Shown: positions 49,016 through 56,602 of the stretch, in pieces
How the letters are laid out: each line of letters starts with the position of its first letter
How positions within the stretch are numbered: position 1 is the first letter of the stretch
NCBI GenBank assembly: GCA_012034805.1
Contig: JAAUOP010000014.1
Span: forward strand, 1 to 56,964
From: Synechococcales cyanobacterium CRU_2_2
GTDB taxonomy: Bacteria > Cyanobacteriota > Cyanobacteriia > PCC-9006 > JAAUQQ01
Direction of reading: 5' to 3'
Length of the DNA stretch: 56,964 bases
The notes under the pieces: model-generated
Told to the model about the DNA's origin: nothing
The model's input: the letters and a program-made list of their open reading frames with translations, nothing else
Database searches by the model: none
Program-made: the position numbers and the translations under genes

Positions 49016-50317
49016 TTAGGATTTGCCAGGACTGCTGAGTTGAATGCGCTGGGTTTTGGTCGATCGCGTTTCGAGGGCCATGGCGTCGGCCTTGGCGATA
49101 TCGCGGCGAAGTTTGACCGTACCGCTGGCGGCGTCCTCGACTTCGACAATTTGGCGGAGCAATTTGGCGGTGGCTTCGTTACCCGAGGCTTGGGCGAGCT
49201 GGACAGCACGGCCCAGTTTGGCAGTAGCGGCTTCGAGATTGCCGCGCTCGCGCGCTTCCAACCCCTGCTGGATTGAGTCTGCGAGTTCTGCCTGGCCGGT
49301 GGCATTAGCTACATGCCGGTCAATTTTTGTCGATCGCGCTTCGTCATCTGTCCAAATGGCTAGAACCTTAGCTTCGGCAATCTTGGTCTCTACCCCATCT
49401 TCAATGCTGACCAAACTGGCCCTTCCCGCCAACATTTCATCGCCCACTTTGCCGGGTTGAACTCGCAAACAAAAGTGATAGTCGCGGGACTCGCAACTGC
49501 TCCAGGCTCCCGTGGGATAGTCGCGGGATTGGGGGGTTAGGCTCAGGGCTTTGTCGGTGAGGTCAACGATTTCGGGGCTCACCTGTTTGCAATACACCAC
49601 CTCTGTACTGCTCGGTGTCCAAAGCCGTAGCTTAATTTCCCGAATCGTTTGACGAGCTGCCTGGCCCAAAATCGCCTGGAAATCGGCGACCATTTGTGCG
49701 GGCTCTGGAATGATGTCGGTGCTACCGAGGAGTGCCGTTGCGATCGCCTTCAGTTCCTTCACATGCCAGCCTGTGCCAACCCCACGACAGTGGCACTGGA
49801 ACTGGCCCTCGCACTGCTTTAGAACTTGTGCCAAGGCAGCCTCATCGGAGGAATCATTTTGTCCGTCGGTGAGGAGCAAGGCCTGGGCAATGGCCTGGGG
49901 TTGTTTGGTAAACTCTTGTTGGGAAGCCGCGAGCCAGCTGGAAATCACAGTGCCGCCCTGGGCTGTGATGGTGCGAATGTGGGCGATCGCACTCGCCTTC
50001 CCCGCCTCGGAAGCCGGGGTTGTGGGCACCAAAACCTTGCCATCATCGGAACCCAAAATCACAAAAAACGATGCGCGGGGTGGTAGTAGTTCGATCGCCT
50101 GGGTCATGGCCTGACGCGCCGCCAGAATCTTGGCCCCGCCCATAGAGCCCGACACATCACAGATCAGTCCAAACAGCAGGGGCGCTTCGCTGGCTGGCCC
50201 TGGGTGCTCCACGGCCTCACCGCTGCTGGTGACGGTCATGATCGCGTGAACCTCCTCGCCCTGTTCTGGGAGATAGGGGTTTTGGAAAACCTCGGCGGAA
50301 AATGTAGTTTGAGTCAT
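49016..50317 (-). CDS. von Willebrand factor A domain protein
   Basis: 433 residues. MIDAS motif D54-V-S-G-S-M in LLFGLICDVSGSMGG and LLLTDGQNDSSD further on. The C-terminal part after about 270 has a beta-rich domain (DYHFCLRVQPGKVGDEMLAG) and a helical tail (LEARERGNLEAATAKLGRAV). No signal peptide; cytosolic. vWA proteins mediate metal-dependent contacts; in TerY-P type modules a vWA protein is paired with a PP2C phosphatase and a Ser/Thr kinase, as here. Confidence 0.88.
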   Translation of the reverse strand: MTQTTFSAEVFQNPYLPEQGEEVHAIMTVTSSGEAVEHPGPASEAPLLFGLICDVSGSMGGAKILAARQAMTQAIELLPPRASFFVILGSDDGKVLVPTTPASEAGKASAIAHIRTITAQGGTVISSWLAASQQEFTKQPQAIAQALLLTDGQNDSSDEAALAQVLKQCEGQFQCHCRGVGTGWHVKELKAIATALLGSTDIIPEPAQMVADFQAILGQAARQTIREIKLRLWTPSSTEVVYCKQVSPEIVDLTDKALSLTPQSRDYPTGAWSSCESRDYHFCLRVQPGKVGDEMLAGRASLVSIEDGVETKIAEAKVLAIWTDDEARSTKIDRHVANATGQAELADSIQQGLEARERGNLEAATAKLGRAVQLAQASGNEATAKLLRQIVEVEDAASGTVKLRRDIAKADAMALETRSTKTQRIQLSSPGKS

Positions 50318-50357
50318 GGTGATTTTTGAGTCATGGTGATTTTTGAGTCATGCTGAT
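50311..50357 (-). repeat. 17-bp tandem repeat upstream of the vWA gene
   Basis: GAGTCATGGTGATTTTT, about 2.7 copies, spanning the gap and the start codon of the vWA gene; each copy carries a CAT (ATG on the minus strand), so alternative starts were created. Confidence 0.8.
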
Positions 50358-51388
50358 TGATGAGTGATGCGCAGGAGCACGGCACTGATGTTGTCGTGGC
50401 CGCCTTGGCTGCGGGCAAAGTCGATCAGTCGTTGGGTCAAGATCGCGGTGTCTGGCTCTGGAGCCCAGGCGCAATCCCTTGCCCCATCTGCATCCAGATC
50501 TGCAGCCGCAGCCGCAGCTTCAGGTGGATGCAGGATCTGCCAAAGCTGTTCTGGTTCTGGCGCATAGTTCCAAAGCCCGTCGCTACAGAGCAGCACATAA
50601 CCCGAGTCCAGCAGTTCGCGGCAAACAAACTGGGGTGGGTATTGGTGCAAGTCCGCATCGGCTCCGAGCCACCGCGTGAGACGATGGGCCGCGTCGCTAT
50701 GGTCCTGGGTCAGCTGACAGCTGCCCTGGGCCGCCAGCCAATAGGCACGACTGTCGCCGAGCCAGCCGACAGCCAGTTGGCGATCGCGAATCACTGCCAC
50801 CACGACCGTGGTTGCTGGAGCATTTGCTTCCCCTTGGGCTAGGTGGGCCACGGCTTGCTGGGCCTGATCGAGCGATCGCCCCAAGCAGCCTACCAGGAGG
50901 CTATCGAGGGTTTGGGGCAACATTATCTGTGCCTGGAACTGTTTCTGAAGCGGGTCTTGAAAAGATGCTTGCAAAGACGCTTGCAAAGATTCACCCACCG
51001 TTGCCGCTGCCAGCTGCGCGGCCTGTTCGGCGCGGGCCGAGCTACCAATGCCATCGCAAACCACGAGGCCCCAGGATTCCGGTTGGGTGTCAGGCCAAGC
51101 CAGGATGGCGATCGCATCTTGATTGAGATAACGCTGCAAGCCGCGATCGCTCAGACCGGCACAGTCCAAAGAAAGTTGTAGCTGCAGCGGTTCGTCGCCC
51201 TGGGGGGAGCGTAAACCACACTGCTGGCAAAACCCCTCGGTGTCGAGGGCGAGGGCACCGCAATGGGTGCAAGCTGTCGGGGAAGGCGAGGGGCAGGGAG
51301 TGCCACAGGTTTCGCAAAAGCGATCGCCCGCCAGCAATCCTGAGTTGCAGTGGCTACATTGATCGCTTGAAATCTGCAGAGTTTGCAT
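50348..51388 (-). CDS. Zinc-ribbon PP2C-type protein phosphatase
   Basis: 346 residues from the ATG at 51388. Three CxxC-type zinc-ribbon pairs at the N-terminus (CSHCNSGLLAGDRFCETCG; CTHCGALALDTEGFCQQCG), then a PPM/PP2C domain: NQDAIAIL, VVCDGIGSSARAE, GWLGDSRAYW, LLCSDGLWNYAP and GGHDNISAVLL, which keep the metal-binding aspartates. Probably reverses phosphorylation by the PknG-like kinase encoded just upstream. The frame is open further (to 51511) but the upstream part overlaps the dispersed repeat and is unlikely to be coding. Confidence 0.9.
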   Translation of the reverse strand: MQTLQISSDQCSHCNSGLLAGDRFCETCGTPCPSPSPTACTHCGALALDTEGFCQQCGLRSPQGDEPLQLQLSLDCAGLSDRGLQRYLNQDAIAILAWPDTQPESWGLVVCDGIGSSARAEQAAQLAAATVGESLQASLQASFQDPLQKQFQAQIMLPQTLDSLLVGCLGRSLDQAQQAVAHLAQGEANAPATTVVVAVIRDRQLAVGWLGDSRAYWLAAQGSCQLTQDHSDAAHRLTRWLGADADLHQYPPQFVCRELLDSGYVLLCSDGLWNYAPEPEQLWQILHPPEAAAAAADLDADGARDCAWAPEPDTAILTQRLIDFARSQGGHDNISAVLLRITHQSA

Positions 51389-51424
51389 GGAAAAGGGGCC
51401 GCGAAGGTGGGCGTTGCTGATTTC

Positions 51425-51470
51425 AGGGATGTTTGTCGTAGTGACGAACCGCTGTTCGTCCGGCTTTTGC
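51425..51470 (+). repeat. Dispersed intergenic repeat, copy 2
   Basis: TTTGTCGTAG...GAACCGCTGTTCGTCCGGCTTTTGC between the PP2C and kinase genes, near-identical to 13134-13177. Confidence 0.75.
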
Positions 51471-51512
51471 AAAGTCCGAGAGCTAAAAAAATGAGAGCTG
51501 AAAACGCTCACC

Positions 51513-53714
51513 TCACACCCAAGTTCGAGGTCGTACCTGATTGGCCTGATCGACTAACCAAACTCGCTCTAGACCTTGGCTAAACTGAGCGAGACCGCGC
51601 AAACTCTCCTCCAGGCCGCAGCGTAAATCCCGAACCGTGAGGGGGCAGGGCTGGAGAAAGTTGAGTGTCAGGGAGGGGGTGGCTGTCAGTTGCTGAGTTT
51701 CTAGCCAATGGAGCGCCGTATGCAGCAATAGATAGCGTTGCCGCAGGGCCTCCTGGGGCGGGAGTGCCAGACTGGCCAGGATTTGGTCGGCGGCCTGCAG
51801 CTCGACCGGCGTGGGGGGCTGGGGGCCAACCTGGAGATGAACTTGCACCAGGTCAAGGCGCGATCGCCCATACAAAGTCGAAGCCGCAGGAATCGACTGG
51901 AGTGCCGCCACCGCCTCGGGCCGCTGGCCCCGCACCAAGGCACAGCGCGCCAGGCCAAAGGCTGCGGAGCTGACACTCCCATCCGTTTGCAGCACCCGAA
52001 AATAAAGCGATTGGGCTCGCTCCCAGTCTTGGCGTAGCTCCGCCGTCTGGGCCATGGCCAACCGAGGGGCCAGTTCTCCGGGCAGCGCCGCGTAGACTGA
52101 CTCAAAATTTTTCTGGGCATCGGCAAAACGCCCCTGCCCTAGACGAAGTTTTCCCTGCAACCAATGCGATCGCCATGCCGCCACCTCCTGCTGAGGCAGT
52201 CCAGATAAATCTCGATCCGCTTGGTCCCATTCTGCGATCGCGATCAAGGCTTGAATGCGTTGGAACTTAGGCCCAAGCGCCTGGGGAAATTGCTGCAGCA
52301 ACGGCTGCAGTACCTGGAGTTGGGTCTGGGGATCGCCTAGGGTAAGAAGTGGTAGCATCAGGCCATAGGCCGGATCTTCGGGGTCTGCCAGGAGCGGGGG
52401 TAAATGGCCCAAATCTGCCGAGCTCAAATCTGCCGAGCTCAAATCTGCCGAGCTCAAATCTGCCGGGCTCAAATCGACGGGGGCCAAAAACGTATCCCCC
52501 CCAAAGTAGCGACTCTGGCTGGGAATGCTTCGCCCCGTCTCCAGGGCCACGACCTCCCGCAAGACCCCTGCGAGTTGCTCAGCCATCTCATCTGCCGACT
52601 GAAAGCGATTCTCGGGCTGGGGGGCCGTAGCCTTGCAGAGCCAGCGATAGAGTGACTCCCACTGGGCAAACAGCGGCACTTGGTCGGGGCCGGGCAATTG
52701 ATAGCGATGGGTCTCCGAAAATTCTGGCACGGTTGCGACCAAAACTGCTAGGGTACGCCCCACCGTAAACAAATCCGATGCCACCGTTGGCCCGGCCCCG
52801 GCCTCCGGTGCGCTGTAGCCAACGGTGCCGTAGATGTCACCGAGGGGATCGTCGAGGCGACGCACTGCACCCATGTCGATCAGCCTGACACTTTGGCCTT
52901 CGAGCATGAGGTTGTCTGGTTTGAAGTCACAATAGACCAGCCCCTGGTCGTGAAGATAGCCAAAGGCTCCGAGGATGCCGTGGATGTAGGCGATCGCCTC
53001 CGCCACTGGCAGCGGCCCCCGCTCCCGCCGCAATTGTCGCAGGGTTTGCCCTGCAACATACTCCATCACAATAAAGCCTTCGCTCTGGCCGGTCAGCGGG
53101 TTTTCGTGGGTGACAAAGTTATAGACTCCGACAATATTAGGATGCTTGACCGCCGCCAGAAATTGCCGCTCTGCGAGGGCCACTGCCGCACTGGAGTCAT
53201 CGGCGGTGTTGAGTAATCCCTTGAGCACCACGTAGCGGGAGAGAACGCGATCGAAACCCAGATAAATCCAGCCCAGCCCCCCGTAGGCGATCGCGCCCTT
53301 CACGTCATATTGTTGGGCGACCATGTCCCCTGCTTTCAGGCTGGGTACAAAGGAGTAGGGGCGACCGCAGCGACCACAAAAGCCTTGATCTCGGCGCACC
53401 GGGTGGTCACAACTGCCGCAGAAGCGTTTGTTGGCGGGGACGCTGGGATCTTCGAGCAGCAAGGCTTCGGGATCTGTCGCAGGCAGGGGAGGCAGGGAGA
53501 CCAAGCCCAGGCCCAGGCCGCTGCGGGCAGTGCGATGGCTGTTGAGCGTCTGGCTGTTGAGCGTCTGGCTGTTGAGCCTGCGGCTGGCATGAGTCTGGCT
53601 GGTGTGAGTCTGAACTGCGCTCAAATTGGGCTGATGTGCCATGCCACAGAGGTTGCAGTAATCGTCTTCGAGGGTTCCCGTACATTGGGGCTGCTGACAG
53701 CGATCGCCATTCAT
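51513..53714 (-). CDS. pknG: PknG-like serine/threonine protein kinase
   Basis: 733 residues with the complete PknG domain order. Two zinc ribbons (C6/C11/C20/C23 and rubredoxin-like C99/C102/C113/C116), a kinase domain (glycine loop AYGGLGW, K165 in VVLKGL, catalytic VYCDFKPDN with D263 and N268, D280 in IDMGAV, GTVGYSAPE), and the C-terminal TPR domain (PGELAPRLAMAQTAEL, SSAAFGLARCALVRGQRPEAV, CGLEESLRGLA, VDQANQVRPRTW). Each of these segments has a direct counterpart in mycobacterial PknG. First gene of a six-gene operon. 15-bp repeats expand two linkers (53539-53580, 52411-52470). Soluble. Confidence 0.93.
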   Translation of the reverse strand: MNGDRCQQPQCTGTLEDDYCNLCGMAHQPNLSAVQTHTSQTHASRRLNSQTLNSQTLNSHRTARSGLGLGLVSLPPLPATDPEALLLEDPSVPANKRFCGSCDHPVRRDQGFCGRCGRPYSFVPSLKAGDMVAQQYDVKGAIAYGGLGWIYLGFDRVLSRYVVLKGLLNTADDSSAAVALAERQFLAAVKHPNIVGVYNFVTHENPLTGQSEGFIVMEYVAGQTLRQLRRERGPLPVAEAIAYIHGILGAFGYLHDQGLVYCDFKPDNLMLEGQSVRLIDMGAVRRLDDPLGDIYGTVGYSAPEAGAGPTVASDLFTVGRTLAVLVATVPEFSETHRYQLPGPDQVPLFAQWESLYRWLCKATAPQPENRFQSADEMAEQLAGVLREVVALETGRSIPSQSRYFGGDTFLAPVDLSPADLSSADLSSADLSSADLGHLPPLLADPEDPAYGLMLPLLTLGDPQTQLQVLQPLLQQFPQALGPKFQRIQALIAIAEWDQADRDLSGLPQQEVAAWRSHWLQGKLRLGQGRFADAQKNFESVYAALPGELAPRLAMAQTAELRQDWERAQSLYFRVLQTDGSVSSAAFGLARCALVRGQRPEAVAALQSIPAASTLYGRSRLDLVQVHLQVGPQPPTPVELQAADQILASLALPPQEALRQRYLLLHTALHWLETQQLTATPSLTLNFLQPCPLTVRDLRCGLEESLRGLAQFSQGLERVWLVDQANQVRPRTWV
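52411..52470 (-). repeat. 15-bp in-frame tandem repeat in pknG, 4 copies
   Basis: AAATCTGCCGAGCTC, four copies, encoding DLSSA/DLSPA units between the kinase and TPR domains. Confidence 0.9.
53539..53580 (-). repeat. 15-bp in-frame tandem repeat in pknG
   Basis: GCTGTTGAGCGTCTG, nearly three copies, encoding LNSQT units between the two zinc ribbons. Confidence 0.9.
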
Positions 53715-53798
53715 CGGTTGGGAGGCTCCAGGGCAAATAAGCTATGGGCTTATCGCACCATCCGCACCAGATTATTCAAACACCAGGGCTAATAACAA

Positions 53799-53826
53799 AG
53801 CCGCCCATGCAGGTCGGGGCGGCTTC
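53799..53826 (-). terminator. Terminator-like hairpin
   Basis: AGCCGCCC/GGGCGGCT stem, 10-nt loop, between the small lipoprotein gene and pknG. On the minus strand it is followed by TTGTTATTAG, only moderately T-rich. Confidence 0.45.
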
Positions 53827-53880
53827 TAGCTTGTAATTTATTTCAATTGTCCTGAAGCCAACAGACTCGCTCCACTAGCC

Positions 53881-53911
53881 GTCAGAGCGTAGCTCTTCCC
53901 CACGCTCTGAC
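53881..53911 (-). other. 10-bp perfect hairpin downstream of the lipoprotein gene
   Basis: GTCAGAGCGT/ACGCTCTGAC with an 11-nt loop, 38 bp past the stop of the minus-strand lipoprotein gene; possibly its transcription end. Confidence 0.5.
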
Positions 53912-53948
53912 GGGAACCTCCAGGCTACAGGGAAAAGTAGTGAGCTTA

Positions 53949-54191
53949 TTACCCTTCGCCGCCTTCGCCGCCTTCGCCGCCTTCGCTGCTTTCCTCAGTT
54001 GCAGGAGCGGTGGGGCTAGCAGACGTACCGGTTGCTGGAGCCGCTTTGGTATCTGCGGGTGTTTCGACAGCAGCAGGCGCTGCTTCCTCACTGGCCGCAG
54101 GGGTTTCCGGTGTATCGGCTGTCCCACCACAAGCGGTTACACTGGCAGCTAAACCTAGAGCCAAAAAGAGTTCAACGGGCTTGAGTTTCAT
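53949..54191 (-). CDS. Small low-complexity lipoprotein
   Basis: 80 residues. Lipobox signal peptide MKLKPVELFLALGLAASVTAC; the mature part is almost only Ala, Pro, Thr, Glu and Ser, ending in GGEGGEGGEG from a 9-bp tandem repeat (53957-53993). Disordered surface or periplasmic lipoprotein; function unknown. Confidence 0.75.
   Translation of the reverse strand: MKLKPVELFLALGLAASVTACGGTADTPETPAASEEAAPAAVETPADTKAAPATGTSASPTAPATEESSEGGEGGEGGEG
53957..53993 (-). repeat. 9-bp in-frame tandem repeat
   Basis: GCCGCCTTC, about four copies, encoding GEG units at the lipoprotein C-terminus. Confidence 0.85.
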
Positions 54192-54296
54192 GATTACGGA
54201 CTCACACCAAAAAATAGTACTTTTGTCGGTATGAATATACAGTAGACGGCAATTTATTGCAATCGCTCAAAAATTCGGATTGGAACATCACAAAAA

Positions 54297-55403
54297 TTAC
54301 TTCCAGCCCACGCGGTTCATGATTTCGATTGCCTGGGCATTGTTCTGACCATAGGCTGAAACATTCACCGGAGAGGCGTCAAACTTGCCAAATTTCTCCA
54401 GCACAGGGTCTAATGGGATGCCTTTAACAACTGGGTATTCGGTGTTGCCTTCCGCAAAGAAGGCTTGCCCGGTAGGACTGGCCAAGAACTCTAGAAACTT
54501 GACAGAATTTTCTGGATGGGGAGCTTTCACAAGAACACCAGCACCACCAATATTCACATGGGTTGGCTGGGGAAAGTAGGCAGATACCTTAGAAGAAATA
54601 GCCTGGTCTTTAGGATCTTTTGACTTGAGTAGGCGCGCAAAGTAGTAGTGATTGACAATTGCAAGCGCACAGCTTCCTTCGGCGACAGCCTGAATTTGTG
54701 GAACATCTCCACCCTCGGGCTGTCGTGCAAAATTATCGACCAAGGCCTTGGCCCAAGCTTCGGTTTTTTCGGCCCCATTTTTTTCGATCATCCAGGCGAC
54801 TAAAGACTGGTTGTAGATGCTATTGGAGCTGCGCACACAGATTCGACCTTTCCATTTTGGGCTGGCGAGATCCTCGTAAGTCGAGAGTTCTTGCACCTGA
54901 ACCTGCTCGGGGTTGTAGACGAAGATGCGGGCGCGCTTGGAGAGGCCAAACCAAAGTCCCTCGGGGTGGCGAAGATTGGCTGGAATCTCGGCTTCGAGGC
55001 GTTTGGACTGGACGGGTTTGAAGAGACCGTCTTTTTCGGCCCGCCAAAGACGGCCTGCATCCACGGTGAGAAAAATATCAGCAGGACTGCGATCGCCCTC
55101 ACTTTTGATCCGCTCCAACAGCTCGCTGTCCTTGCCCTCAATCACATTGACTTTCACCCCCGACTGGGCTGTAAAGTCGGCGTAGAGCTGGTTGTCAGTG
55201 TTGTAATGGCGGGCCGAATAGACATTGACCACACCCGCACCGCCCTCTGGCCCACCCTCTGGCCCACCCTCTGACCCACCCTCCGGCCCAGAACCACCTC
55301 CGGCCTGAGGAGCATCTCCACAACCCGTCAGCAGCGCCAGGAATAGCATGGCTGTGGTCAGGTTTTGGGCGACAGAGCCGAATATTCTGGAAACACAGGT
55401 CAT
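54297..55403 (-). CDS. futA: Iron(III) ABC transporter substrate-binding protein (FutA-like)
   Basis: 368 residues. Lipobox FLALLTGCGD, a Gly/Glu/Pro linker expanded by a 12-bp repeat, then the ferric-binding fold: VVNVYSARHYNTDNQLYADF, PADIFLTVDAGRLWRAEKDG, YNQSLVAWMIE, and NHYYFARLL, whose adjacent tyrosines are typical Fe ligands. Captures Fe(III) in the periplasm for an inner-membrane ABC importer not encoded here. An AT-rich segment at 55453-55500 upstream could hold a Fur site, but I see no convincing Fur box. Confidence 0.9.
   Translation of the reverse strand: MTCVSRIFGSVAQNLTTAMLFLALLTGCGDAPQAGGGSGPEGGSEGGPEGGPEGGAGVVNVYSARHYNTDNQLYADFTAQSGVKVNVIEGKDSELLERIKSEGDRSPADIFLTVDAGRLWRAEKDGLFKPVQSKRLEAEIPANLRHPEGLWFGLSKRARIFVYNPEQVQVQELSTYEDLASPKWKGRICVRSSNSIYNQSLVAWMIEKNGAEKTEAWAKALVDNFARQPEGGDVPQIQAVAEGSCALAIVNHYYFARLLKSKDPKDQAISSKVSAYFPQPTHVNIGGAGVLVKAPHPENSVKFLEFLASPTGQAFFAEGNTEYPVVKGIPLDPVLEKFGKFDASPVNVSAYGQNNAQAIEIMNRVGWK
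55241..55290 (-). repeat. 12-bp in-frame tandem repeat in futA
   Basis: CCACCCTCTGGC, about four copies, encoding EGGP/EGGS units after the lipobox. Confidence 0.9.
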
Positions 55404-55499
55404 AAAAGGTAGGCGCTAGAAGATAGTTGCGAGAAAGTCAGGAGCGGTCAGTTACTCACTCTTGAGAATTTATTCTATTTGACTTTACCGCAATCTTAT

Positions 55500-55545
55500 C
55501 TGGTGTTGGGCGATCGCCGAAAATCGATCGATCGCCCAACACCAG
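55500..55545. repeat. 17-bp perfect inverted repeat with HIP1 core
   Basis: CTGGTGTTGGGCGATCG pairs exactly with CGATCGCCCAACACCAG across a 12-nt loop. No T-run flanks it, so it is more likely a repeat or regulatory hairpin than a terminator. Confidence 0.7.
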
Positions 55546-55565
55546 CCCAGTCGGAACGTACACTA

Positions 55566-55651
55566 GACTTCTTGCATGAAACGAAATAGCCCCCTCATCC
55601 CCCAGCCCCTTGCTCCCAAAAGGGGTAAGGGGCTCGATTGTGCAAGAGGTC
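55566..55651. mobile_element. MITE-like element with 11-bp terminal inverted repeats
   Basis: Ends GACTTCTTGCA and TGCAAGAGGTC match at 10 of 11 positions as inverted repeats. The 86-bp body has CCCTCATCCCCCAGCCCC and an internal AGCCCCTTGCTCCC/GGGGTAAGGGGCT pairing. Non-coding. Confidence 0.5.
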
Positions 55652-55922
55652 TACTAAGTCATGATAAAAATTGCCTAAGAATATTATCCTCCAGGCTTCG
55701 AGCCCCAGGCGACATTCTCTGGACTGTGTATTCTGGAGGGGGGATTAAAAACAACAGAGTAATTCCCAATAGTGCCTTGCTACCTCACCAATGCTCGCAT
55801 CAACGGTTGATCGCTCAAGATCACCATCATGACTCTCACAAACACCGGCCTTGTCTTCGTCAGCGGCTCTTCCAGTATGATGGAAGCAAGTCACCCGCAG
55901 GCTGTCAGCCCGAGAATCGAAC

Positions 55923-55967
55923 ATGAATGCACCTACGATGAATGCACCTACGATGAATGCACCGATG
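55923..55967 (+). repeat. 15-bp in-frame tandem repeat at cpcS start
   Basis: ATGAATGCACCTACG, about 2.8 copies. Each copy carries an ATG, so the protein may start with MNAPT repeats or further in. Confidence 0.85.
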
Positions 55968-56554
55968 GATGCCATGGAGTTTTTCGGCGCAGCGCCGGAC
56001 AGTGGCAGTCCCAACGCACCACCCATCACCTCCCCTTTCGTCGGGCTGAAAGTGGCTCCTCCTCGATTCGGGTGAAGGCGCTTGAGGTGGACGATCCGCA
56101 GATTATCGAAATCTGCAAGATGCATGACTTTGAGCCTGCCCAGGCCATTGGGGGAGCCCATGTCACCTGGAGTGGCTCCATGGACTGGGACAAGGAAGAT
56201 GAGGACCATGAAGGAAGCACCGTGTTTGCCCTAGTACCCGATGCGGATAATCCGAGGGCTGGGAGCCTGCTGCGCGAGCGAGGTTACGCCGAAATCACGC
56301 CCGTGGTTGGCCGTTACCTGCTCGACGACGAAGACGGCTTGGTGCTGACGACCGACTATGAAACCATGAGTTCGACTGAACGCTTTTGGTTCATGGGGCC
56401 AAATTTGCGCCTGCGCAGCAGTACCGTCAAGCGGTTTGGCGGCCTGAGCACCTCGTCTTTCTGTGCAGAAACGCGGCTAGAGCCCGAGGCCACTACACCG
56501 GAACCCGGAAAAACCTGGGAAGAAACAGCTCTCTACTCCAGCCTAGGCTGGTAA
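55923..56554 (+). CDS. cpcS: Phycobiliprotein chromophore lyase CpcS-like, frameshifted
   Basis: Attaches phycocyanobilin to a cysteine of phycobiliproteins (CpcS/CpeS lipocalin-like fold). MNAPT repeats, then MDAMEFF; the frame breaks at a T5 run (55980-55984) and one more T restores FFRRSAGQWQSQRTTHHLPF. The rest is intact: HVTWSGSMDWDKEDEDHEGS, LLRERGYAEITPVVGRY, TTDYETMSSTERFWFMGPNL, RLRSSTVKRFGG and SFCAETR. ATG candidates are 55923 (with repeats) or 55965. About 210 residues, normal for the family. Confidence 0.85.
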
Positions 56555-56602
56555 ACGGTCTCGGATGGTTTTTCAAGCTGCGGTGTTGTGAGCTGAGCAC
56601 CA

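Larger units (their letters stand above)
55404..55922. other. Intergenic region between futA and cpcS, about 520 bp
   Basis: Contains the divergent promoters, a long HIP1-centred hairpin (55500-55545) and a MITE-like element (55566-55651). No ORF convinces; a reading frame from 55829 is open into cpcS but looks random before 55923. Confidence 0.5.

Noticed and set aside
50348..51511. Long N-terminal extension of the PP2C
   Set aside because: The extra 41 codons come from the dispersed repeat; the zinc ribbon starts right after the ATG at 51388.
55452..55500. Fur box upstream of futA
   Set aside because: AT-rich and partly symmetric (GAGAATTTATTCTAT) but too few matches to the 19-bp Fur consensus.
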